Positions 1 through 8,902 of a stretch of DNA of 64,000 nucleotides are shown here, one piece after another (the stretch's first letter is position 1; every line of letters begins with the position of its first letter). Both the position numbers and the translations under genes were made by a program. Below the pieces are notes generated by a model. It did not search any database. It was given only the letters and a program-made list of their open reading frames with translations, and was not told the origin of the DNA. The stretch is from UBA168 sp011055275. GTDB lineage: Archaea > Thermoproteota > Thermoprotei_A > Marsarchaeales > UBA168. The DNA is taken from the NCBI GenBank assembly GCA_046635845.1, contig JAQQXN010000002.1, one strand, 5' to 3'.

Positions 1-1
1 A

Positions 2-34
2 TCAATTGAAAAAGAGAAGGGAGGACTTATTTAA
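2..34 (+). CDS. 3' end of upstream gene, probably nuoC (partial)
   Basis: An open frame enters the window at base 2 and ends at a TAA, 18 bases before the nuoD start. Only about ten codons are present, so the product cannot be read. In archaeal complex I operons nuoC normally lies directly before nuoD, and the tight same-strand spacing fits that. The identity is inferred from position only. Confidence 0.35.
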   Translation, partial: SIEKEKGGLI

Positions 35-52
35 GAAAGGAGGGGCTGCTTC

Positions 53-1273
53 ATGACGCAGGAAATAAAAACCGTACCGTTTACTTATGAGGCGCTTTCG
101 CAGCTAGAGATGAAAGAGGGGATCCTCGAGCTTCAGATCGGTCCTGCGCACGCCGGCTCCGGACACATGAGGATTTTGGCTTGGGTAGAGGGAGATACCG
201 TGGTTAAGGTAGATCCTGATGTAGGCTTCGTGCACAGAGGGGTAGAGAAGCTAAGCGAGGATAGGCTTTACATAAAGGCTATCCCAATGGTCGAAAGGCC
301 ATCGCTTGTTGATACGGTGAACGCCAACCTTGGCTACGTTATAGCGCTGGAAAGGCTTCTGGGGCTTGAACCCCCTCCTAGAGCACAATACATACGGGTC
401 ATAACCGCAGAGATAAGCCGCATAATGAGCCACCTCTACGGCATTGCCATATACGGAATTTTCATGGGAAGTTCTACCGTTTTTATGTGGGCGGTTGCGG
501 ATAGGGAGCCCTTTATAGATTTGCTGCAGGAGCTCACTGGTGCTAGGATAACTTACTCGCATATAATACCAGGAGGTGTAAGGTGGGATCTGCCAAAGGG
601 CTTCGCAGATAAGGTTGAGGTGGCACTTAGGTACTTGGAAAACCGCATGAAGGACTACGAAAAAGTGTGGATAAATAACCCGGTTGTCGTGGCCAGAAGT
701 GCTGGGGTAGGGAAGCTCGGTGCTGAGGATGCCATTAGGCTCGGGGTAGTTGGACCGAACCTTCGCGCCTCAGGCGTCAAATACGACGTGAGAAAAAACG
801 ACCCGTATGCGGCTTACGCGGACTTCGATTTTGAAGTTCCCACTTTTAAGGAGGGCGACTCTTACTCACGCCTACTGATAAGAGTTGAAGAGATTAAGCA
901 GAGCATGTCGATCATTAGACAAGCCTTGAAGAGGCTTCCAGAAGGAAAGGTCATATATGAAGATTACTATAAGCGGATGAGCCCGCTTATGAAGGAAATA
1001 TATGACAAGACCGGAAGGGTTAAGTTCACTCTTATGTTGACATCCCTCAGCCCTCCAAAGGGAGAGGCGATATCAAGAGTAGAAGGTGGAAGGGGTGAGA
1101 TGTTCTATTACTTAGTTAGTGATGGAGGCAAGAACCCGTATAGGTTCAGGCTTGTAACGCCCTCCTTTAGAAACTTGCCCTATTTCACTCACGTGATGCC
1201 CGGACACAAGCTGGCCGATATACCAGTCATCTACGGTAGCATAGATTATTTCCCACCGGAGGCCGATAGATGA
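53..1273 (+). CDS. nuoD: NADH-quinone oxidoreductase subunit D (49 kDa subunit)
   Basis: This is the quinone-site subunit of the complex I connecting module, 406 aa, the usual length for the family. The N-terminal motif reads GPAHAGSGHMRI, the archaeal variant of the bacterial GPxHPxxHG block, with Ala where Pro is usual. The C-terminal block ends in SIDYFPPEADR, matching the family's SxDxxxxExDR ending. The ATG is preceded by a strong AAAGGAGG Shine-Dalgarno site (about 37-45). It opens an eight-gene same-strand run, with its stop overlapping the nuoH start. It works with NuoB/C (upstream, outside the window) and NuoI to pass electrons from Fe-S clusters to membrane quinone. The electron donor cannot be told from this window because the genes upstream of nuoD are not visible. 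Confidence 0.95.
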   Translation: MTQEIKTVPFTYEALSQLEMKEGILELQIGPAHAGSGHMRILAWVEGDTVVKVDPDVGFVHRGVEKLSEDRLYIKAIPMVERPSLVDTVNANLGYVIALERLLGLEPPPRAQYIRVITAEISRIMSHLYGIAIYGIFMGSSTVFMWAVADREPFIDLLQELTGARITYSHIIPGGVRWDLPKGFADKVEVALRYLENRMKDYEKVWINNPVVVARSAGVGKLGAEDAIRLGVVGPNLRASGVKYDVRKNDPYAAYADFDFEVPTFKEGDSYSRLLIRVEEIKQSMSIIRQALKRLPEGKVIYEDYYKRMSPLMKEIYDKTGRVKFTLMLTSLSPPKGEAISRVEGGRGEMFYYLVSDGGKNPYRFRLVTPSFRNLPYFTHVMPGHKLADIPVIYGSIDYFPPEADR

Positions 1274-2298
1274 TGAGCTTCCTATACTTTATCCCAAACT
1301 CTTGGTTACCTTTGCTGGAGTCCGCGTTTTACGCGTTGATATTTCCCGGTTTCATCGCGATTCTTCTGCTGGCTTTCTTCATAATATGGTTTGAAAGAAA
1401 GGCAGCAGCAAGGGTGCAGATGAGATACGGGCCACTTTGGGTTTCCAAGAGAACTGGTGGCATAATACAGCTCTTAGCCGATATGATAAGGTTCAGCTTC
1501 CAAGAGTTCATAGTGCCTCAGGGCGCAGATTTCATTCCTTTTGTGTTTTTGCCAGGGCTTCTGCTGGCCTTTTCTGTTTTGCCTACCGTATTCATACCAA
1601 TTGGCCCCGATTACTCTCGCATATTTCCTTCAAACTATACACTTCTCTTGGCGGTTGCGTTCACGTTGGTGATTCCAGTTTACTTAGTTGTGTTGGGTTG
1701 GGCTGCTGACAATAAGTTCTCGTTTATAGGGGCACTTAGGGAAGCGTACCTTCTCATCTCTTACGAGGTTCCCTTCATCCTAGCGATTACCTCAGCGTTT
1801 CTGCTTTATGGCACTCTTGACTTGGTAAAGATAGTTGGAATTCAGGAGAGCACGCTTCCAGGAATTATATTAAACCCAATTGCAGCTATAGTTTACGTGA
1901 TAGCTGTAATAAGGGCGACGGGAAGGGTTCCTTATGACATCGTAGAAGCCGATAGCGAGCTTGTCTTTGGTCCGTATACGGAGTACAGTTCACTGATGTT
2001 TGGGTTTGTAATGGGCGTTCCTTACATAGAGCTTTACAGTTATAGCCTTCTCTTTTCCGTGCTCTTCTTGAGTGGGTGGGCTCCAGTCACCGGCATTGGC
2101 TTCCTTGGAGGGTTGATTCTCCCAGGCATAGTGACCTTCGTCAAGTCGGTTATAGTTATGTGTTTTTTGGTTTTCCTTAGGGCGGTATATCCCAGGTACA
2201 AACTCGATAAAGCTGTGAAGGCCGGTTGGAGTTGGGTGTTTTACCTGGCGCTAATATCGCTGTTCCTATCGGCCGTCGTTTCAAGGATTTTGTGGTGA
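1270..2298 (+). CDS. nuoH: NADH-quinone oxidoreductase subunit H
   Basis: This 342-aa polytopic membrane protein is the ND1/NuoH subunit that builds the quinone tunnel between the Q-module and the membrane arm. It has about eight hydrophobic segments. The conserved cytosolic loops are clear: WFERKAAARVQMRYGP near residues 40-55, and RATGRVPYDIVEADSELVFGP near 215-235, which carries the acidic E/D residues linked to coupling. The start ATG overlaps the nuoD stop (ATGA arrangement), so translation is probably coupled. A second ATG follows immediately and could be used instead. Confidence 0.95.
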   Translation: MMSFLYFIPNSWLPLLESAFYALIFPGFIAILLLAFFIIWFERKAAARVQMRYGPLWVSKRTGGIIQLLADMIRFSFQEFIVPQGADFIPFVFLPGLLLAFSVLPTVFIPIGPDYSRIFPSNYTLLLAVAFTLVIPVYLVVLGWAADNKFSFIGALREAYLLISYEVPFILAITSAFLLYGTLDLVKIVGIQESTLPGIILNPIAAIVYVIAVIRATGRVPYDIVEADSELVFGPYTEYSSLMFGFVMGVPYIELYSYSLLFSVLFLSGWAPVTGIGFLGGLILPGIVTFVKSVIVMCFLVFLRAVYPRYKLDKAVKAGWSWVFYLALISLFLSAVVSRILW

Positions 2299-2304
2299 TG
2301 GATA

Positions 2305-2859
2305 ATGAGCAATCAAAAAACGTCGAGAAAATCAGCGTTTGGTGAGGTTAAGGGCCATATCGACGCGTTGGCAACTGGTTTCAAGTACTTCGTAGACCCT
2401 CACCGCATGACCTTGGACTATCCCGCTGAGGCCATGGAGCTTCCGAAAAACTATAGGGGGTTCTTCAGGCTCGTTGATGAGAAGTGCATAGGCTGTAGCT
2501 TATGCGAGATCGTTTGCCCTTCGAACGCGATTGTCATGATGCAGTTGCCAGCCACCCAGCCGCCTACCCCTCAGGCCGGCGCACAGGCACCAGCCCGTCC
2601 AGTTCCCAGGGTAAAGAAGAGGCCCTTGGTGGACTGGGGTATGTGCATCTTCTGCTACTTCTGCGTTGACGTCTGCCCAACGGAGGCCTTTGAACGTTCA
2701 AACATTCACGACCTGTCTTACTTCGAGGAATCGGAGTACAGACCCACGTTTGACGGATTTCTCAAGCTTCCCGAGAGTCCCTCTCAGAATTCTAAGAAGG
2801 TCGTGGCGAAGCTTGACGAGAAGAATGGCATAAAGTATGAGGAGGGTGGCAAAGAATGA
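2305..2859 (+). CDS. nuoI: NADH-quinone oxidoreductase subunit I (2x[4Fe-4S])
   Basis: This 184-aa ferredoxin-like subunit carries clusters N6a/N6b between NuoB and the rest of the peripheral arm. Two complete cluster motifs are visible: CIGCSLCEIVCP (about residues 59-70) and CIFCYFCVDVCP (about 114-125). A Pro/Ala/Gln-rich insert of roughly 25 residues lies between them, longer than in bacterial NuoI. It lies 6 nt after nuoH and overlaps nuoJ by 4 nt, so it belongs to the operon. Its clusters would be supplied by a general Fe-S system such as the Suf genes at 44.4-49.2 kb (inference). Confidence 0.95.
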   Translation: MSNQKTSRKSAFGEVKGHIDALATGFKYFVDPHRMTLDYPAEAMELPKNYRGFFRLVDEKCIGCSLCEIVCPSNAIVMMQLPATQPPTPQAGAQAPARPVPRVKKRPLVDWGMCIFCYFCVDVCPTEAFERSNIHDLSYFEESEYRPTFDGFLKLPESPSQNSKKVVAKLDEKNGIKYEEGGKE

Positions 2860-3341
2860 GGGTTTTATTGGAAGTGGGCATGTACGCTTCCACGGTACTG
2901 CTGATCGCGTTTGCAGCGTTGGCCGTATCTCATAAATCTATGATATATTCTGCTCTCTTCTTGGCCTTTCTTGGGCTTACAAATGCGGCGCTTTTCTTCG
3001 CGCTAGGTTACGCGTTTGTGGCTTTTGTTCAGGTGGTCGTTTACGTGGGGGCGAGCGTCTTGTTCCTAATAATATCTGTATCCATGCTCAGGGAGCCCAA
3101 GCAAAGCGGGATATCTTACGCTTATCCCATAACGGGCGCTGTAGCCGTTCTCGCCTTGGGCCTTCTCTTTATATATGTGTTTGGTTCTGCGGTTGAAATC
3201 GTTCCGCATGTTATCAGTTACTCTCTTATGGCATCTGAAATATTGCACAAGGGCGGCACAGCTGTCTACGTGCTTTTCTTGCTGCTTGCCCTTGGCTTGA
3301 TAACGTCCGTTACCGTTTCTCTCAAAGGTGAAAAAAAGTGA
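2856..3341 (+). CDS. nuoJ: NADH-quinone oxidoreductase subunit J
   Basis: This 161-aa protein has five predicted membrane helices, as in NuoJ/ND6. The characteristic third-helix region AFVQVVVYVGASVLFLIISV is present, containing the glycine pi-bulge neighbourhood. The start ATG overlaps the nuoI stop, and the stop overlaps the nuoK start. It is part of the membrane arm next to NuoH and NuoK. Confidence 0.92.
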   Translation: MRVLLEVGMYASTVLLIAFAALAVSHKSMIYSALFLAFLGLTNAALFFALGYAFVAFVQVVVYVGASVLFLIISVSMLREPKQSGISYAYPITGAVAVLALGLLFIYVFGSAVEIVPHVISYSLMASEILHKGGTAVYVLFLLLALGLITSVTVSLKGEKK

Positions 3342-3658
3342 TAGCGACGCCTTATCCTTTCATCTTCATTGGTTCAATCGCTGTTATGGTTATAGGGATG
3401 TTTGGCCTTTTGAGGCATAGGAATCCCATAAGGATGTTATTATCGCTTGAGGTAAGCTTCAATGGGGTGCTCTTGCTGCTATTATACATGGGTTGGGTGC
3501 TGAGCAGCCCGCTTGCTGGCTCGAGCATGGCGCTTTTCGCCATAGGGGTTTCCTCGTCGGAACTTGCACTGATGGTGAGTATAATGATGGCGATGTTTAA
3601 GGAAGGTTACCTGAAGACCCTTGACCAGGAAGAGTTAAAAGAGGTTGAAGAGTCATGA
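3338..3658 (+). CDS. nuoK: NADH-quinone oxidoreductase subunit K
   Basis: This is a 106-aa, three-helix subunit matching NuoK/ND4L in length and layout. The conserved region FGLLRHRNPIRMLLSLEVSF contains the membrane Glu of helix 2 (Glu in LSLEV), known in the family to be essential for proton transfer. It starts with GTG inside the end of nuoJ and its stop overlaps the nuoM start. Confidence 0.93.
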   Translation: MIATPYPFIFIGSIAVMVIGMFGLLRHRNPIRMLLSLEVSFNGVLLLLLYMGWVLSSPLAGSSMALFAIGVSSSELALMVSIMMAMFKEGYLKTLDQEELKEVEES

Positions 3659-5115
3659 GTGCTATCGGCGTTTACCTTTTGATAGTCCCATTTGTGGTAG
3701 CCTTGCTGGCTCCGCTACTTCAACGCGTTCTAACGCCCAAGTGGTTGGCAGCGCTCACGGCCCTGTCCCTTGTTATACCGGCCTCGTTTGCGGCATACAT
3801 CATAATGTCTGGCAGTGAATACGCCTATGAATTTACCTCGGCACCGGCGCTTGGTTCCTTCATGGTTATCGTAGACGGTCTAAACTGGCCCATAATATTG
3901 GGCGTAGCCGTGGTTAGTTCTGCTATAGCTTTTTACTCCGTGCCGTACATGAGCAAGCGGTTTGAGGAGGAGAAAAGAGGAGATTGGGGAGCGTACTTTA
4001 TGCTTTACGGATTATTCGCTGCGTCGATGATAGGTATGGCGGAGGCCAACAATTTCATATTGTTCTACGTGTTCCTAGAACTTGCCCTCATACCGTCGTT
4101 TGTGCTTATAGCGCTTTACGGCTATGGTGACAGGGGAAGGATATCCAGCCTTTACTTCATTTGGACTCATGTGGGTGCGTTGACGTTCCTAACGGGAGCC
4201 TTTATTTACGGCATAGAGCTGCGGACCTTTAACTTCTATCCCATTCCAGCAAGCACTCCTCTTCTTGCTCCTTATGCCGCGATTATTGTCACGTTGCTCA
4301 TGGTCGGGCTCTTCATAAAGATGGCTGTGTTTGGAGTTCACGCGTGGCTTCCTTACGCTCATGCAGAAGCCCCTACTCCAATATCGGCGCTTTTATCACC
4401 TAACCTCATAGGTATAGCTGGCTACGCCATAGTCAGAATAGTCTATGGGGTATTTCCATCGTATCTGATGGGAGCTCAATGGGTGATGGTTGCGTTTGCG
4501 CTGGCGACCATATTTTACGGCGGCCTGCTGGTATTCCGTCAGTGGGATCTCAAGAGACTCTTGGCGTATTCAAGTATAGCCCAGATGGGTTACGTGCTTC
4601 TCGGCATCGCTTCTCTTAATCCGTTGGGAATAGCTGGGGCTATCCTTCAGTTCTACGCGCATGCCATAGGAAAATCTCTTCTATTCTCTTCGGCGGGGGT
4701 CATGATAACGGAAAACGACGGGTTAAGAGATGTGAACAAGATGGGTGGGCTTGCCAAGAAGATGCCATATACCGCATCTTTGTCGCTTTGGGGTTTCATG
4801 AACATATCTGGCTTACCTCCGTCGATTGGGTTCTTCAGCAAGCTCTTCATACTCATGGGAGTAGCGTCGGCGTTTGTGTCAAGGGGAAGCTGGGGCGTAC
4901 TCGTGTTCGCCCTTTCCCTGGTAAGTTTGGGTATAACCCCTGCGTATTCTTTTGTGACGATGAAAAAAGTGTTCTTCGGTCCCTTGGGCAACCAAGGCGT
5001 GAAGGAGGGCACGTTGATGCTTTTGATTCCTATGGTCGTCATAGCGATATTTGGTCTGCTATTTTTCGTGTTCCCTGGCGTGCTGCTAACCCCTCTTTAC
5101 GCTTACTTGAGGTGA
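3655..5115 (+). CDS. nuoM: NADH-quinone oxidoreductase subunit M (antiporter-like)
   Basis: This 486-aa subunit has about 13-14 membrane helices and is homologous to Mrp antiporters. Key blocks are visible: FYVFLELALIPSFVLIALYG with the helix-5 Glu, KMAVFGVHAWLPYAHAEAPTPISALLS with the helix-7 Lys, and RLLAYSSIAQMGYVLLG. These are the proton-channel residues of the family. It lies before nuoL here, whereas many bacterial operons have L before M. The start overlaps nuoK by 4 nt. Confidence 0.95.
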   Translation: MSAIGVYLLIVPFVVALLAPLLQRVLTPKWLAALTALSLVIPASFAAYIIMSGSEYAYEFTSAPALGSFMVIVDGLNWPIILGVAVVSSAIAFYSVPYMSKRFEEEKRGDWGAYFMLYGLFAASMIGMAEANNFILFYVFLELALIPSFVLIALYGYGDRGRISSLYFIWTHVGALTFLTGAFIYGIELRTFNFYPIPASTPLLAPYAAIIVTLLMVGLFIKMAVFGVHAWLPYAHAEAPTPISALLSPNLIGIAGYAIVRIVYGVFPSYLMGAQWVMVAFALATIFYGGLLVFRQWDLKRLLAYSSIAQMGYVLLGIASLNPLGIAGAILQFYAHAIGKSLLFSSAGVMITENDGLRDVNKMGGLAKKMPYTASLSLWGFMNISGLPPSIGFFSKLFILMGVASAFVSRGSWGVLVFALSLVSLGITPAYSFVTMKKVFFGPLGNQGVKEGTLMLLIPMVVIAIFGLLFFVFPGVLLTPLYAYLR

Positions 5116-5121
5116 TAGCAA

Positions 5122-7125
5122 GTGAGTTATGCATACTTTAACGCGATCTGGATCATTCCTTTCATTGCCTCGGTTATAGCACTTCCCCTAGGCCTGAAGC
5201 AGAAGCGCTCAGCCTCGTTGGCTTCTGCCCTCTTCCTAGCTGTTCCAGCCCTTCTGTCAACTTACTTGGTTTACGTGATATCTGCGACCGGTTTTAAGCC
5301 GTTTACGACTTCGGTTGCCTGGTTCGGGTTTGGCAGTACCTCAGTTACGGTGGGAATACTGGGCGATGGATTGTCGGCCATAATGGCACTTGTTGTTTCG
5401 TGGATTTCTTTTTTGATCTCAGTTTACAGTTACGAGTACATGGAAGGGGATCCGGGAACGCATAGGTATTGGTTCTTCTTCGACTTCTTCGTGGGCTCCA
5501 TGCTTTTGTTAGTCCTCTCAAACAACTTAGTGCTTTTGTTAGTGGGCTGGGAAGGAACTACTCTTTCGTCTTATGCTTTGATCGGGCATTGGTACACGGA
5601 CGATGAAGAACGGTGGGTTGGCGATAAGGGGAGGTACGCCCTTGGGGTACCTAACTGGTCTACCCCAAGTAGTTCGGGTGTGAGGGCCATCGTGTTTACG
5701 AGTTTTGCCGACATTGGTTTCATAATAGGCGTTAGCATGCTTTACAACGCTTCCGGAACGTTTAGCCTTTACGCGATTTCCCAAAATATGCCCGCCATAC
5801 TTTCGGCGCTAAACAGGCAAGGGATGCTAATCCCATTCTTAGTTCTATTTTCAATGGGGGCTTTTGCCAAGAGCGCCCAGTTCCCGTTTCACGAGTGGCT
5901 TGTAACCGCCATGACAGGTCCTACCAGCGTCAGCGCTCTTATACATGCGGCAACCATGGTTAATGCTGGCGTCTACTTCATGCTGAGGTTCATGCCCATG
6001 ATAATAACGGGGGCAAGCGAGGATAGATTGCTTGGTGCGGTATCTCCGTTCTTCCTTTACGTTGCTGTCATAGGCGCTTTTACGGCATTTATGCTAGCAT
6101 CACAGGCTGTGGTATCCAGAGAACTGAAGCTCATACTGGCGTTCTCAACGGCATCTCAATTAGGATACATGTTTCTGTCCATTGGACTAGCGGCTTATGT
6201 TGAGCCATCTGTGGCCTTCTTTGCGGCTTTTTCACACATGATAAGTCAGGCCCTGTTTAAGGCTGCGTTATTCTTGGCAGCTGGTGCCCTTATACATGAG
6301 TTCTCGTCGCGCTACATTAGCGATATGAAGGGAGCGTGGCACGGAATGAAATGGACCACAGTCGCTTTTGCGCTAGCATCCCTTTCTCTTGCCGGTATCC
6401 CTCCGTTTTCAGGGTTCTGGGATAAGGACTTGATATTGGATCTAACACTCCAGTCTGGCCTTTGGTACCTATACGCTTTAGCTCTAGCTGGCGCATTTAT
6501 GACGGCTTTTTATATATTCAGAGCGTTTACTCTGATATTTGCAGGAAAACCAGAAAGAGAAGTCAGAGAGCCGGGGCACGCGATGTTGCTACCGTACGCG
6601 GTGCTTGGGATTGTGACGTTGGCCTTTGGACTGATATGGCCCTCACCAGTTGGTGCCTCAACCTGGATTTACAAGGCCATTACAGTTGATAGCTACGCTA
6701 AGCTGCAGCTGACGTCGCTGCCACCGTTTAACCTTAGTTCGCTTGCGGCCTCTCTAATAGTGGCGTTTTTCGGACTAGGTATAGCCATTTACATTTACTC
6801 CGAAAAGAGGCAATTATATTCACCCATCGGAAAATCCGGAGTGTTGCCGGCGCTTCACTCCTTCTTGTACGATAGGTGGTTCATAAACTCGGCCTACTAT
6901 CGGGTGATCGTGGGTGGTTTCGCGGCAGCTTCTCGTGGCCTCGATGCGGTGGAGCACGGTGGTTTCGACAAGTTTTACCACTCATTGCTTCCCTCCGCGT
7001 TTTCCTTGGCTAGCGTGAAGCTTAGAAGGGTTCAGACGGGTGTGATATCCAAGTACTTGACCGCTCTCTTCGCCGGTCTGCTAATTATGGTGGTGATCTA
7101 CGTGGCATTTCTCTTGATTGGGTGA
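5122..7125 (+). CDS. nuoL: NADH-quinone oxidoreductase subunit L (antiporter-like)
   Basis: This 667-aa distal proton-pumping subunit has the long C-terminal extension that forms the lateral helix in the family. Blocks include LLVGWEGTTLSSYALIGHWY with the conserved Glu, SAQFPFHEWLVTAMTGPTSVSALIHAAT with its Lys, and LKLILAFSTASQLGYMFL. The GTG start at 5122 follows an AGGTGAT Shine-Dalgarno site at the nuoM stop. The C-terminal part (residues 560-650) is more hydrophilic before a last membrane helix. Confidence 0.95.
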   Translation: MSYAYFNAIWIIPFIASVIALPLGLKQKRSASLASALFLAVPALLSTYLVYVISATGFKPFTTSVAWFGFGSTSVTVGILGDGLSAIMALVVSWISFLISVYSYEYMEGDPGTHRYWFFFDFFVGSMLLLVLSNNLVLLLVGWEGTTLSSYALIGHWYTDDEERWVGDKGRYALGVPNWSTPSSSGVRAIVFTSFADIGFIIGVSMLYNASGTFSLYAISQNMPAILSALNRQGMLIPFLVLFSMGAFAKSAQFPFHEWLVTAMTGPTSVSALIHAATMVNAGVYFMLRFMPMIITGASEDRLLGAVSPFFLYVAVIGAFTAFMLASQAVVSRELKLILAFSTASQLGYMFLSIGLAAYVEPSVAFFAAFSHMISQALFKAALFLAAGALIHEFSSRYISDMKGAWHGMKWTTVAFALASLSLAGIPPFSGFWDKDLILDLTLQSGLWYLYALALAGAFMTAFYIFRAFTLIFAGKPEREVREPGHAMLLPYAVLGIVTLAFGLIWPSPVGASTWIYKAITVDSYAKLQLTSLPPFNLSSLAASLIVAFFGLGIAIYIYSEKRQLYSPIGKSGVLPALHSFLYDRWFINSAYYRVIVGGFAAASRGLDAVEHGGFDKFYHSLLPSAFSLASVKLRRVQTGVISKYLTALFAGLLIMVVIYVAFLLIG

Positions 7126-7131
7126 ACGAAA

Positions 7132-8520
7132 ATGCAAGCAGAGATGTACTCGTTGATTGTGCTGGGGGTTTCGGCAATGGCGTTAACGCTATTGCCTAGG
7201 AACCGCGGAAAGCTCGGTGTAGTTATTGGTGAGATTGCCCTAGCGATTTCAGTTGCCTTGTGGTTAATTTACTGGTATCCGTTCAGGGTCCCAATGGTAT
7301 CAATGGCTTCAGCTTCGAGCTTTCATTCAGATGAGCTATCCTACTTGGTTTCCGTAACAGCTGCGTTCGTGGGGGCGCTTGTACTTCCGCTCTCAAAAAG
7401 AGTAGAAGGAAGCTCTTGGCAGTTTCCGTTCGCTATAATCCTCGGCGTAGCGGGCACTTCCGCTCTTGCCTCTACGACAAATCCCCTAATGATATTGGCG
7501 AGCTGGGGCCTGGTATCCTTAGCTAGCTATTCGATGGTCTCGCTAAGCGGAGATAAGGACTCCCTAATCGGGTCCATAAAGTACGCATTTATGAGTGCCC
7601 TCTCTTTCCAGTTCTTGCTTATAGGCGTCTACATGGTCATCTTTTCGCCGGCCGGATCTAGGGTCATAGCGCTTGGAGTGCTTCTCTTCTTGGTTGCGCT
7701 TGGGTTTAAGGCAGGCATTCCGCCATTCCACATGTGGTTACCTGACGTCTATGGCTTTTCGGATCCAATCCCAATATCAATGTTGTCATCGACAATGAAG
7801 CTTGGGGCGCTAGCCCTAGCCATTAGGCTACTGGCGCAAGTTATGCCATCCATAGGGCCACGGTTTGGGCTCTCCCTGGTAACGGTACTTGTGATATTAT
7901 CTTCAGCAGCGATGGTGCTCGGTAACCTGGGTGCCCTAACCCAGACAGACGTGCAGAGAATGATGGCGTACTCGAGCATAGCCCACGTCGGCTACATGAC
8001 AATGGCTCTCTCGGCTTTTGCGGCGTCTGTGGTATATAAGGCACCTCAGGCAGGTTACTTCGCGCTGCTTGGCTTGCTAGTATACTTCGCTTCGTATGCG
8101 CTTTCTAAGGCGTCGGTGTTCTCCTTCATATCGGGAGTTAGGAGTCAGGGTAGGGCAAGCATGTTCAAGTTCCAAGGTCTGGGAACCGCTAATAAGGCGT
8201 CTTCAGCGTCCGTCTCGGTGATACTTCTCAACTTGATAGGCATGCCACCCCTGCTCGGGTTCTGGGGCAAGTTTTTCATATTCCTATCAACCGCAAGTCC
8301 ATCCATCTCACCTTTTTACGTTGCGGGAATTCCATGGTTTACGCTTCTTGGAGTCGCTAATAGTGCCTTATCCGTGTTCTACTACGCTAAGGTCATAAGA
8401 ACGATGTACACAAGCGGCCCATCGGGCATGGGCTCAAAGGTCATTGCAATTCCGCTGATTTCATCGGTTCTTCTTGCTGCTTTCGGGCTGGCGATGCCGT
8501 TTTTGATCTCCCTCCCGTAG
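7132..8520 (+). CDS. nuoN: NADH-quinone oxidoreductase subunit N (antiporter-like)
   Basis: This 462-aa antiporter-like subunit is last in the operon, 6 nt after nuoL. It contains FKAGIPPFHMWLPDVYGFSDPIP with the helix-7 Lys region and RMMAYSSIAHVGYMTMALSA, both typical of NuoN. About 13 membrane helices are visible. It completes the membrane arm together with A (outside the window), H, J, K, L and M. No nuoE, F or G lies in the window. Confidence 0.94.
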   Translation: MQAEMYSLIVLGVSAMALTLLPRNRGKLGVVIGEIALAISVALWLIYWYPFRVPMVSMASASSFHSDELSYLVSVTAAFVGALVLPLSKRVEGSSWQFPFAIILGVAGTSALASTTNPLMILASWGLVSLASYSMVSLSGDKDSLIGSIKYAFMSALSFQFLLIGVYMVIFSPAGSRVIALGVLLFLVALGFKAGIPPFHMWLPDVYGFSDPIPISMLSSTMKLGALALAIRLLAQVMPSIGPRFGLSLVTVLVILSSAAMVLGNLGALTQTDVQRMMAYSSIAHVGYMTMALSAFAASVVYKAPQAGYFALLGLLVYFASYALSKASVFSFISGVRSQGRASMFKFQGLGTANKASSASVSVILLNLIGMPPLLGFWGKFFIFLSTASPSISPFYVAGIPWFTLLGVANSALSVFYYAKVIRTMYTSGPSGMGSKVIAIPLISSVLLAAFGLAMPFLISLP

Positions 8521-8902
8521 AGAAGTTTGCAAGGGTCCTGTTGTCGAGGCGTGCCGCTCGTGTCTCTTTGAGATGGGCAGATTTACGTGGTTAAGTTCGA
8601 TGTGGGATTTACCCGGGCGTTCGTGTTCTCTTTTTGCTATTTGTCTTCTTGCCGCGAGCTTCCAAGGAGGACGAGCTGCACTAGCCTACATCGATAACTT
8701 TTAAGGCCCATACATCGTTCTTCGACTTTGGTTTTGATTTAGCTCTTTTGCTTATATTTACTTGTAGATTCTAACTGGCAGTTGAGATCACACGCCGCAA
8801 GAGGCCTCCTCTTAAATACTCGCTATGCATGGAGTGATGCTAGTGCTTCGGAAAGCCTTTTTGGTTGAACGGAAGCGGGTGCTATGAGGTGTTCCCGCGC
8901 CT
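8521..8902. other. Intergenic region with promoter elements, between nuoN and methyltransferase gene
   Basis: No gene longer than a short leader is seen in these 380 bases. T-rich stretches (around 8629-8650) could end nuo transcription. TATA-like boxes occur at about 8697-8706 and 8811-8819. The second lies inside an inverted repeat (AAGAGG at 8799-8804, CCTCTT at 8808-8813) and is about 26 nt upstream of a 16-codon open frame at 8837-8887. Confidence 0.5.
8837..8887 (+). CDS. Candidate 16-codon leader ORF ahead of the methyltransferase
   Basis: An ATG at 8837 lies 26 nt after the TATA-like box CTTAAATAC, the spacing seen for other starts in this window. It opens a 16-codon frame whose TGA (8885-8887) overlaps a GAGGTG Shine-Dalgarno-like site 16 nt before the methyltransferase ATG. 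The peptide is basic and hydrophobic. The arrangement resembles a translated leader, but it is too short to prove coding and may simply be 5' untranslated RNA. Confidence 0.25.
   Translation: MLVLRKAFLVERKRVL

Noticed and set aside
53..8520. A full NADH-oxidising complex I
   Set aside because: No NuoE, F or G lies in the visible part of the operon and upstream genes are outside the window, so NADH as donor cannot be claimed.
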